This document shows, in pieces, positions 55,310-64,000 of a stretch of DNA of 64,000 nucleotides (the stretch's first letter is position 1; each line of letters begins with the position of its first letter). The stretch lies in contig OX235277.1 of assembly GCA_944472155.2 (NCBI GenBank), forward strand, positions 30,266,804 through 30,330,803. Reading direction: 5' to 3'. The position numbers were made by a program, and so were the translations under genes. The DNA comes from Trichobilharzia szidati. Taxonomy: Eukaryota > Platyhelminthes > Trematoda > Strigeidida > Schistosomatidae. The notes beneath the pieces were generated by a model that had not been told where the DNA came from, did no database searches, and worked only from the letters and a program-made list of their open reading frames with translations.

Positions 55310-56870
55310 ATACTGTTCATTTCATTAATTTTGTTGTGGGGTATAAGGCTTCAACAGCACATCTCTGTTGCATTCAACTCTCTTTAATCACATGCTCTCA
55401 TTTCCTCTTCACATAATATTCTGCATGTCACTGTCGGACATCTAACCCATTACTCGCTTTCCGTTTGGGTTCCAGTTGACTGTTAGCCTGATATGAACTC
55501 CTTCTCAGTGTATGTTCAACTCATCTTTATTTCCTTCTACATATTTATTGGATGAGTAATAGTTTATTGGCTGGCTTACTGCACTGCCAGTGTAAATTAC
55601 TGCTTGCATGTTCTCTCCTACCATCTGGTCTTCAGTGTTGATAGAAGACAGCTGTTGGTGAAAGTCTGCAACAAGATGTTCGGAATGCTTTTCGAGACGC
55701 AAATGTCTAGTCTCTGGACCATACAGAAGCACTGGATTGACAGTAGTTCAAAAAATTCATGTGTTTTTCTCTGTTTTAAGTGCTTTGTTTGGATTTCCAC
55801 ACTGTCTCTAGTTTAAGGAACATCCTTATTGCATTCTCAGTCCCATCCTTGATGGCTCTGACATCCCCTCCCCTTCCGCCTCTTGTAGTTTAAACGCTAG
55901 TGTTTGTCCATATAAGTAAAAAAGATGACTTCCTTTATATATTTCCCGCTGATGCGTACTGCTGCCAGTTGTTGCTGTTTGAGAATCTTTATCACTACTG
56001 TCTTCTTTACTTCCGTCTGAATTTGCGTCTTCAGTGTATATACCATCAAATTGTTGGTTTTCGCTTTTATATCTACGAATTTGTGAGTTATAACACAAAA
56101 ATAATTCTTGAAATCAAGATCTTCTGGGGTCATTTTGTCAGTCCAACGTGTCATCATCAACTCCTCACAGCCTCACACATGAGTCAGTCCAAAACAGTGA
56201 GGGAGATAATCCGTGATAGTTGGAAGCCTAATATCACTTCTGTCTTAACTACAGGCACTTTGGAATGCTTTCCATTGTTCATCTCTGAAGTGGTTCATCT
56301 TCAGTTTCACCATCGTCCTCTCCTCTACTGTGTCCGTAGAGAGTCATTCATTGTCTTGCCTCTTCTTCTAGCTCAAGGTATCCGTGCAGGTTCCTTTCAG
56401 TGTCGTTTTCAGGAGGTTTCAGGGTTTCTTCACTCAGATTCCACAGATGACGCCACATAGCATCTTCGGCTTTGCTCTGATTGCAACAGTAAAATCACCG
56501 TTTGTAGAATTTTCCTTCAGTTTCTGTGCCTTGGACTTGAATTATGATCTATCTAAAGGTTTTCTGTAGGACTTAAAACTGATGTTGAAGTCTCCTTGCA
56601 TCAGTTAGCGATCTGAACCTATATCTGCTCTTATTCTCAACACTGTATCCAATCTGCTGCATTTCAGCTTCCTTGAGGTTTAGATAAGTTTTGTTTGCGT
56701 TTTTGGTGTATCCATCTTTTCAAACCCATGTTGCCATGTGCAAATCCTGATACCTGTATACGCTTCCACCTCGAATCGTTAAAGGTACAGAAGTCTGCAA
56801 AGAGTTCACCGTTATCAGCCATTTCACCAGTAGCCTCCTGACCCATGATGACTGCTCATCTTATATTGTC
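55310..56870 (-). pseudogene. Decayed SR3/Perere-3-like RTE element with internal deletion
   Basis: The minus strand shows, in order, an EN remnant (56846-56664: GEMADNGELFADFCTFND), a DLDF motif C remnant (about 56120: TPEDLDFKNYFCVITHKF), and the LLYGPETRHL block (about 55730). EN and motif C lie only about 0.6 kb apart, much less than in an intact element, so the RT fingers are deleted. The 3' part near 55320-55450 resembles 50400-50600. Confidence 0.6.
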
Positions 56871-57645
56871 TTCTATGATCAGGTTTTATATCTGCGTTAA
56901 CCGGTAGAAATCATCATTCGAAGAACTTTCAACCTTCAGAAGGCCTTTTAGAGATACAGATATCGATGTCACATAGCTTGGAAATTGATCACACCATACA
57001 TTACATATTTCAGTCCGATATATATCTTGATTTTAGGTCCTTGAAAGCAATCCACAGAAAGCCTTGGACCTAGATTTCGTGTTTATTGGCACTCATTAGC
57101 AGGTTGATGTCAGAAGAACCGGTGAGATACCAGTTCTGATATTTAAACCAGAGTCATCCGATATCCCAAGTGAAAACATCAACAGTGAGCTATTCGCATT
57201 GCGATTCGCATCTTTTAGGATTGTAATAGACATATTGATTGATAATCAGAGTTTTATGTGAAATCAAGTATAATTCAGACCTTAACCCAAGGGTGGATTT
57301 TACCATCAGATGACACTTGAAAGAGGACCAATAATAACTAGTGCGCAGCAGATGGCTTAAATGAGGCATTGAAATAATCTTAAGATGCGTTCAAATAACT
57401 ATTTAGCACTGGATGGGTTCATAACGAGGCCAATGTAAATTCTACAAATTGAACTTTCGAAACATATTGTAGTTACAGAATATTGTTAATCGAGGAACTA
57501 TTTAAGGAAAGAATTAATTATAACATATAGTTAGCTTTAGCGCAAATGCACTTGCGGTATCTGCATAGTATTTGACTACAAATCTCTCATTTTTATAAGT
57601 AGTTGAATGTTCTTAGAAGGAAGGAATAAATGAGCTAGAAAATAT
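56871..57645. other. No gene seen
   Basis: Possible 5' leader remains of the RTE copy; nothing firm. Confidence 0.35.
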
Positions 57646-57649
57646 TTTC

Positions 57650-58060
57650 AAGTGTCCGTTTGCAGGGTTTCGATTAATTACAGGCTTGATCACGAGCTGA
57701 CATCAGTCACAGAATCATTCGGAAATCAGAAAGTACTGTACATTTCATTCGTCCTAGTTTGGGTCTCTACGTCAGTACTGAAGACGACAGTTACTCGCTG
57801 ATGATGTTGGCTGGTGGTAGCACCATAGATATTGCGAACTGGCATAAGCTGAAATCCATGAACTATTGGGTTGGATCTTAGTGGCTTTATGACCTACTAG
57901 CGGACCTTGCAACCTCTAGGCCCTGATTTCGAACCATGATGAATGCGAACCGATGAAGAGTACTAAACTAGGTCGAAGCATCTTTACAGTACTCCCATGG
58001 TTGCCCGATGGTTTTTTAACTAGTGTAAACTCCAGATCCATTATGGATAAGATTTTATTT
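57650..58060. repeat. Two opposed SINE copies
   Basis: 57650-57790 is a minus copy tail ('tccgtttgcagggtttcg', 'gatcacgagctgacatcag', 'agaatcattcggaaatcag', 'ttcgtcctagtttgggtctc'). 57860-58060 is a plus copy ('ctagtggctttatgacctac' type head, 'gatttcgaaccatgatg', 'accgatgaagagtac', 'taaactaggtcgaagc'). Confidence 0.65.
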
Positions 58061-58335
58061 TGATTAGTCACACAGTGTTGTACAGTAATACTTACTGATC
58101 ACGTTTCGAGCACAAACTATTGCTCATAATCATATCAAGTTACTCAAACAAATTTTTCCTTCATTTATATATATGTATGTAATTGACTAGATATTTGAAT
58201 AAAATTCAATATGAGATAATGTGAGTAACTTGATATGATTATGAGCAATAATTTGTGCTCGAAACGTCATCAGTTAACATTACTGTGTAACACTGTGTGA
58301 TTTATCAAAATTAAATCTTATCCATAATGGAGTTA
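58025..58335. repeat. Short palindrome: about 112-bp arms around a 70-bp spacer
   Basis: 'atggataagattttattttga...acagtgttgtacagtaatac' at 58030-58100 and on to 'tcaagttactca' at 58140 recurs in reverse complement from about 58212 to 58333. A related end occurs at 63270-63310, and loosely at 55125-55260. It may be a PLE-linked or foldback element. Confidence 0.75.
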
Positions 58336-58349
58336 CACTCTACCACAGT

Positions 58350-58543
58350 GCCCAAGTTCTTTTTTGATTATAGCTTGATTCCACACCGTAGTTTTCATAC
58401 AAGTATGGAATTTTCAGTATGTGATATCGGTAGCTCAAATTTAGCAGGCCGATCATTGATATCGGGTGTGCGTCGGCAGGGGATCTAACCCCGGACCATG
58501 TGCATGGTCGGCAAGAGTCCTAACCGCTGTGCCACCGACGCAC
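58350..58543 (-). repeat. tRNA-like SINE, second copy of the 63583 family
   Basis: Reverse complement of the 63583 family: 'gtgcgtcggtggcacagcgg', 'gaccatgcacatggtcc' and 'ggggttagatcccctgcc'. One B-box base has changed (TTAGATC in place of TTCGATC). Downstream the shared body 'ctaccgatatcacatactg' and 'cggtgtggaatcaagct' follows. Confidence 0.8.
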
Positions 58544-59015
58544 TTATATAAACTCCAGATCGATCCTGTAAAATTAATGATATTCAGAAATAAGCTATGT
58601 GGAGAGTTGATTAGTTTCACAGTAGGTTTCATCATCATATTCTAAAATAGTCAGAAAAGGAGTGAAAATCATAAAGCTGTAAATAGCTGTTCCGTTTTAT
58701 TGTTAACACATCACCGATCCCCCATCATCACTCTCTAGGTGATTTATCTCACAGTTATCAGGACTGGCAGTGAAAATATTGTCATTCAGCCATTGGGCTC
58801 AAATAAATCAGTCTTCATATTATTTTCAGGATATAACACTGCTACTATCCTAAGACGGTAGTGTGATGGTAATCTGAGAATTCATAAGTCTATTTCGAGT
58901 CACAGGGCTGTGGATAAGCATTTCAGGAAGAGCCTCAAACTACATCAAAACAGTCAAACTTAAATACATACATACAACTTACCTGCGAAACACGGTAGTT
59001 CAGATTTCAGTTAGG
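58544..59015. other. No gene seen
   Basis: No recognisable content. Confidence 0.4.
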
Positions 59016-59019
59016 ATTC

Positions 59020-60180
59020 AGACGGAATACTATTGCTGGACAGTCTCAAATACTGGAAAAAGCAGCTGTTCAGTATCCCCTGCTGACTTTTTATAGTTCT
59101 CTAACTAATAAGAGTGCGTGATCAAACTTTAGGACCAGTCAACTCAAACTTGGAAATTAATGCTATGTATGATTTATAAAGTTATTTGTCCCTTTTTGAC
59201 TATTCTGCCAATTGGCTTTTTTCTTCTATTATTAAAGACTGAAATTAATTTAAGTGTTGATGGACCATCACCAGAGGGTTCATCCAGTGAACATCAAAAT
59301 GAGTACCATGCCTGGCTGTTAGATGAATGGTGTTGTTGCTAATAATTATGATGATCTACCTATGAGCACTTCAAATTTAATGGGAGAAAACAAAGACTAA
59401 GAAAAAGAGTAAAAAGAATTGGTAACAGTAATGTGAATAATAAAATAAAGGACGAAGTTGCCTGGAGTTCTAGTGTGAAGTCGTGACCAAGAGGGTTCAC
59501 CAGCTCAGATGTGAGAACAGACACTCGTCGTCGCACTAAAATCGTGAATTAGAATTCATGGGTTAGCCACTGGATTCCGCCGTAAGTTTCCGAAAGTTCA
59601 ACAAGCAGACCTCGTAACCCTGGTTATGTGGGTCATGGGTGCGAACTGATGAAGAGTTCCAGGCAAGACCAAACAACTACTCAGTAATCACTGCTAGTTT
59701 CCAGTGATTCTCTAAGTTATGAATCAATCAAATCCGTAAAAACTAGCTCTTAAAAGGTAATAATATTAGGCGTAAGCTTTATTCATATTGGCAATCACAA
59801 AATTTCAATTATTACTACTATCACTATTATTATTATACATTAGATTGAATACTAGATAGTTGCTAAGTGTTGGAATGTAAGGAACTGACTGATTTTGATC
59901 ACGAACTGACTTCACTTAGAGGCCTGCTGAATACCACCAGGGAGTACTGGGTATCTTTTTCCTCCCTGTTTGTGACTTCGCAGTACGTACCCATGACCTT
60001 CAGGCTAGAAGGTGAACTTGTATTCCATTTAGCCACTGGGAAAGAATACAGTGGCCTATGAATTCCAACTTCTACTGATTCTCTTGAAGAATCCCAAACA
60101 AGGACGAAACACATTTCTAGTACTCCCTGGTTTCCCAGTGGTTCTCTAAATGAAATAACTTTCTGACCAAAACTAGACAA
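59020..60180. repeat. SINE cluster: four partial copies in mixed orientation
   Basis: Plus tail at 59030-59135 ('tggacagtctcaaatactgg', 'agttctctaactaataag'). Plus copy at 59560-59750 ('ctggttatgtgggtcatggg', 'aactgatgaagagttcc'). Minus copy at 59880-60055 ('gatcacgaactgacttcac', 'gcctgctgaataccaccagg', 'catttagccactggg'). Plus tail at 60060-60180 ('gaagaatcccaaacaagg', 'acgaaacacatttctag', 'ccagtggttctctaaatg'). 59140-59555 has no recognisable gene. Confidence 0.6.
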
Positions 60181-60890
60181 TTTTACCTATCGGCTTCAGT
60201 AAATTTTCATTCATACTGCTGTCAGTGGAATACCTGTATGTGTGTGTATGTCGACTCACCATTTTTCTCCTTTTCTTTTTCTCCTGTTTCCTCTGCACAA
60301 TATCATTTTATGTTATTATTCTGACAAATAGAATAAATCAAGTTAACTTCTCATTCCCATCCATTTCAGTATTGTTTTCCATTATCTAAACGACAGATGA
60401 AAGTTTACAAAAGATAGAGTAAGTTGTCTAAAGTGTCTACTCACACGCATATTGATCTCTGTATTTAAACAAATTCTCCAATTCTTTGACAGATGTTCAT
60501 TTTTCTTGCATTGTCTATTTGTTTCATTGTTACTTTTTTAGTGAACAGCTGCCAGATATCCTCATCACTGTCAAAATTATCATGTATAGTCGTAACTATT
60601 ACTTCTATTCACTGTATATTCCTTTATATGTATGCTTATAATTTATATACGTATATAATTTACAATTCTGAATAATAATAATATTTTATTATATTCAACT
60701 TTTTTCTGTTTTGTCATCCACCAAAAGCCTATTTGACTACTCTATAAGTTAATCAATCTATCGCTATTCATATTTTGTTATCGCCAACACGATTACGTCA
60801 TTATTGTTGTTACCACTTTGTGTGTGTGTGTGTGTACCATCTTTACTCCATTGCTGATGTTTAGCTAATAACCAGTTACGCTATACTTAG
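60181..60890. other. No gene seen; (TG)n at about 60821-60836
   Basis: AT-rich, with a short GT microsatellite. Confidence 0.45.
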
Positions 60891-60894
60891 CGAA

Positions 60895-61070
60895 TTGGAA
60901 GAAAATGGAATTCACAGGCCATTGGATAGGGTTCTGGTAGCTGAATATTCTACGAACTCACCTTGTAAATGGAAGGTACTGGGTTCGAACCTTGGTGGAT
61001 GCGTACTTATGAAAAGTCTGGAACTAGGACAAAACAGCCGTTTCCTAATCGATATCAGTTCCTTCCTTTC
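60895..61070 (+). repeat. SINE copy with intact B box
   Basis: 'ctcaccttgtaaatgg', then 'tactgggttcgaaccttgg' (a perfect GGTTCGAACC B box), then 'acttatgaaaagtctgg' and 'aactaggacaaaacagcc' where the hammerhead-like core lies. Confidence 0.7.
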
Positions 61071-61685
61071 TTTTTAATTTTCTATATATGTAGCGATTAG
61101 AGTAAAAGCAGTTATAGTCATAGTGTAAGTTGTTTACAGTATGTTGGGGGTTTGGCTGAACTTATACTGCTAGGAGATATAGATGCAATAGCACCACAGT
61201 GTTTCCCTCATACGATGTGCATGCCACTTATGCTGCCTCTGTACTATGGAGAACAAGGTGATTAGAAGACATCGACCCGAGGATTTTACATTCCGGCATA
61301 CATGGTGGTCATCCTTAGCCGGCAGTAAGATCTTTATATGGATGCAACTCTGTGAACCACTTCAAATAGACCATGTATGTGACTAGCTTTAAGCAGTTAC
61401 CCCTCGGGCCCTTAGGTCACGCAATGCTGATGCTCCTTCTATTTCAGGTATCCTAGGAAGAAGTAATGCCCACCCACACACTTCTATAAGTAAACAAAGA
61501 AATTCCATTTCAGCAGAGCGACATCACAACACAGCTAAAATATAATTTCAAAGAAAGTGACATGAAAACTAATCGTACAACAATTTAGTCTTAGTAGCGG
61601 ATGTCTATCAATAGTGGTGAGGTCTAAATGGATCTCTTCTTCTACTAACTAGTTGATACACAGTATTTATACAATATGGATTCTC
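61071..61685. other. No gene seen; possible GC-richer repeat at 61140-61440
   Basis: The stretch 61140-61440 has a repeat-like look and higher GC but no family was recognised. Confidence 0.35.
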
Positions 61686-61689
61686 CTAG

Positions 61690-61990
61690 AGCTGGTTTTC
61701 AGGGATTTGATTGATTTCAAGTTTGATTACGAACTGACTTGGGTTGGAGAACGGTTGAAAACCAAGGCGAGTTAGTTTACCGAAATGGCAGATGTTACAA
61801 TTTTCGGTCCATTGGATTCCGTCCTAGTCATTCAATGATATACGAGCTTGCCTTGTTACTTGGAGGTGCTTGGTTTGATTCCTTGTTGGGCCATGAGTAT
61901 CTACTGCTGAAATACCTTTATCAAGGACAGAACGGCTGTCCAGAACTCCCTGTTCTCTAAATGAAGTCAGTTAATGATCAGTCCTGAAAT
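61690..61990. repeat. Opposed SINE copies
   Basis: Minus tail at 61690-61775 ('gctggttttcagggatttg', 'gttggagaacggttgaaaacc'). Plus copy at 61795-61990 ('ccattggattccgtcctag', 'ctcgccttgttact'-like head, 'ttggtttgattccttg', 'aaggacagaacggctgtcc'). Confidence 0.6.
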
Positions 61991-62685
61991 ACGAATCTGT
62001 TTCGCATAATTACTAAGCAGATTATGACTTAAGCATATTTATTATAGTATATTCACAATGTGTGAGAGTTCTTTCAGTGTGATGGTAGATTTTGTCGCGA
62101 ACGTAGTTCAATTAGAATACCATTGAAATTCTCAATTCACTGAGCTACTGAATTCTTTTCAAGTAGTTAAATGGTAATGCTAAACGTCTTGTTTTTGATT
62201 TGTTGGTGGGATATTGAGTACTACTTGTTTCTCAAGAGTCAAATTTGTTTTCTTTTTAAAGAGTCTTTTCCAGTACTCCCAGCTGTTGTTCTATGATTAT
62301 TTTAGCTGCGAAGTTAATTGAAATTCAAAAAGGAATCTTAGAAACCTTATTATACAGGAACAATTCGCTTACTTCATTTTCTACTTGAAAGACAAGGAAG
62401 GTTTCATTTTTTTTTACTGTGGAATCGGATATACTGGCGATTTTAACAAAGCTTTTATCAGCGTCATTTTTAAAAGATGTTTTACAGACTAAACAGACAC
62501 GTGCTAGGTGTATTTCCTCATGGTAGTTTTAAAACAACTGAAGGCAGGCTGGAGCTTTGTATTATTAATAATGCCATGAGTTCTGAATTCGATATAGTCG
62601 TTCAGCAGGATATCTCCAATTCACTCTTTTCTCTGCGGTTCCCTTTAACTGGCCACTTGACGATCTAAAAGTTGTCATCTACTCT
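61991..62685. other. No gene seen
   Basis: Short frames only. Confidence 0.4.
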
Positions 62686-62689
62686 TCAC

Positions 62690-63000
62690 ACGATCTCCTC
62701 CATGTCATCGAAGTACACAGACCCGACCAATCGTTTCCTATTTGGTTTTCCATTCCAGGACCTGACGGGTGACGTCAACCAAAGTTACTCTCATCATTTC
62801 TGTCTACTACATATTCACTTTAAGTGAAGTCCTTGCTACTTCTTCTGTATACCTGTTGATGTTTGCCTGTAGATCCTCAGGCTTTTTGTAAGATATTGAA
62901 CAGAAATCCAGGTCTTCTGGAGTCTTCTTTTTTATCCAACGTAAGTTTTGTATTCCCTCCCCCCAGTATAATGTATGCTAATTAATATGTCGGAAATAAG
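62690..63000 (-). pseudogene. Possible RTE fragment
   Basis: The phrase 'gaacagaaatccaggtcttctggagtc' parallels 'cttgaaatcaagatcttctggggtc' at 56105-56130, in the SR3-like RT remnant. The rest is too decayed to translate. Confidence 0.35.
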
Positions 63001-63014
63001 TCTTTATACTTTTC

Positions 63015-63240
63015 AAGAGTTTCTTTGTAAGAATTCGATTTGTTTCAAGATTTTGATCACGGAGTGATATGAGTTAGAGAACCATTGGAAACCAGGGAGT
63101 ACTTAATAACTGTTTCTTCCTAGTTTGAGACTCACTAGTAGTACGAACTCAACGGGTTTCCCACCGAGGCCTTTCTATTACAAGGCAAGTTCGTAGACCA
63201 TTTAGCCACTGGGACACGACTCAATGGCCAACCCATGAAA
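63015..63240 (-). repeat. SINE copy, minus orientation
   Basis: 'tttgatcacggagtgatatg', 'ttagagaaccattggaaacc', 'tgtttcttcctagtttgag', 'actcactagtagtacgaac' and 'ccatttagccactgggac' occur in reversed family order. Confidence 0.7.
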
Positions 63241-63359
63241 TTCATCTGAGGGTAAAATTTAATAATGTCTCACAGTGTTATACAGTAATATTTACTGAAT
63301 ATTCAACGTGGGTTGTTTGATAAACGGGAACCAACTTGACTGAAGGAAAACACCTAGCT

Positions 63360-63550
63360 AGTCAAGTATTCATCCTTCTGTTGACTGTGCCTGCAAAATT
63401 ATCGCCTTTGAAATCAAACTGTGTGAATATATCCTTTTCGTTTATCAGTGTTGTTTGTTTGGCACTTAAATCCCCAGATCTTCCATAGCTGTTGATACAT
63501 TTTTGAGAGTAACTGTTGCAACGCAATCCATACGTAACTAAGCAATTCAT
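63360..63550 (-). pseudogene. PLE linker fragment
   Basis: Reads CNSYSQKCINSYGRSGDLSA and FDFKGDNFAGTVNRRMNT. These are the blocks that precede the Cys-rich GIY-YIG domain in the PLE at 14116-14773 (FINKYGRSEV, INRRLNTS). Truncated on both sides. Confidence 0.7.
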
Positions 63551-63582
63551 TCATAAGACAAACATTCAGATACTGAATGAAT

Positions 63583-63775
63583 GTGCGTCGGTGGCACAGT
63601 GGTTAGGACTCTCGCCGACCATGCACATGGTCCGGGGTTCGATCCCCTGCCGGCGCACACCCGATATCTATGGTCGGCCTGAATTTGGGCTACCGATATC
63701 CATGCTGAAAATTCCACACTTGTACTGAAAATACGGTGTGGAATCAAGCTGTAAATCAAAATAAAAAATAAAATA
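63583..63775 (+). repeat. tRNA-derived SINE with a nearly complete tRNA-like head
   Basis: 63583-63658 (76 nt) starts GTGCGTC and ends GGCGCAC, which can pair as a 7-bp acceptor stem with one G-T pair. It has a D-arm-like 'GGCACAGTGGTTAGGAC' and a T-arm 'GGGGTTCGATCCCC' holding a perfect B box (63636-63645). The anticodon arm is replaced by a long hairpin, GACCATGCACATGGTC. A shared body follows and an A-rich end. It has no CCA and no usable anticodon, so it is a SINE and not a tRNA gene. Confidence 0.85.
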
Positions 63776-63799
63776 AATGAAAGTAATACAACAGTGAAT

Positions 63800-64000
63800 G
63801 ACGGATAGAGTTACCAGAGAGATTACTTGTCTTCTTATCTCTAGAAAATTCTTGTAATTTTCCCATACTCACCAACAGGTTTAATGACACTCGTGTGATA
63901 TGGTAGATGACGACCCGCAGTGGAACCCAGGATGTGCATTTCGTCCTATTTGGGACTCATCACTGGACGTATCAACAGTCTCTAAGGAATAATGGTATTA
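63800..64000 (-). repeat. Smα-like repeat, partial at window end
   Basis: The minus strand contains a hammerhead-type core (separate entry) followed by 'gttccactgcgggtcgtc' and 'acctgttggtgagtatggg', phrases I associate with the S. mansoni Smα short repeat. It continues beyond the window. Confidence 0.65.
63927..63966 (-). ncRNA. Hammerhead-ribozyme core of Smα type, probably inactive
   Basis: On the minus strand: CCAG, then TGATGA, stem II GTCC-CAAATA-GGAC, GAAA, a tiny stem III ATG-CA-CAT, the cleavage triplet ATC, and CTGG pairing back to CCAG. This is the Smα hammerhead architecture. The C that begins the CTGATGA core is missing, which should abolish cleavage. Stem III differs from the Smα ACG-CG-CGT form by a paired change, so it can still form. 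Confidence 0.75.

Noticed and set aside
55900..56460. 186-codon plus frame as a gene
   Set aside because: It lies antisense to an RTE remnant whose DLDF motif region is readable on the minus strand.
58210..58262. Possible hammerhead in the small palindrome (GAGC...GCTC stem, then GAAAC and GTC)
   Set aside because: The CTGATGA core cannot be placed next to the stem without at least two core changes, so it fails the basic hammerhead pattern.
63583..63658. Functional tRNA gene
   Set aside because: There is no normal anticodon loop, a retroposon body follows directly, and a second copy exists at 58350-58543.

Overview
The window looks like nuclear DNA of a blood fluke (genus Schistosoma). It is AT-rich and has almost no long open frames outside transposons. 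Its repeats match schistosome classes: Penelope-like elements (PLEs) with a GIY-YIG endonuclease, SR2-like and SR3/Perere-3-like RTE retrotransposons, a CR1-like fragment, tRNA-derived SINEs, and an Smα-like repeat carrying a hammerhead ribozyme core. The one host gene I can identify is a split CPEB gene (cytoplasmic polyadenylation element binding protein), with short exons and roughly 3 kb introns, which is typical of flukes.

Layout: 1-2554 is a tail-to-tail PLE palindrome. 4111-9809 is a minus-oriented copy of the middle of the CPEB gene, almost identical to 39343-45041. 9.9-18 kb holds a CR1-like fragment and a PLE broken by a 986-bp palindromic insertion, between two 335-bp direct repeats. 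19.0-20.5 kb is a GTTA-rich degenerate array. 24.5-32.7 kb holds two SR2-like elements facing tail to tail. 37.7-53.8 kb is the CPEB locus on the plus strand, with a possible N-terminal exon, a linker exon, RRM1 in two exons, RRM2 in two exons and a C-terminal zinc-binding exon; its introns are full of PLE, RTE and SINE remnants. 54-64 kb is an accumulation of decayed PLE, RTE and SINE copies ending in an Smα-like repeat.

How it fits together: the CPEB gene would encode a cytoplasmic RNA-binding regulator of poly(A) tail length and translation. The inverted copy at 4-10 kb carries the RRM1 exons and the upstream linker exon but not RRM2 or the zinc-binding exon, so it is at best a truncated gene. 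Everything else is transposon-derived. The most striking features are inverted repeats at several scales: a 5.7-kb pair 29.5 kb apart with no net length difference, a 2.7-kb SR2 core pair whose identity stops abruptly at both ends (a gene conversion signature), and several PLE-linked palindromes. An assembly artefact is a real alternative for the largest pair. Exon edges come from splice consensus and reading-phase matching only.
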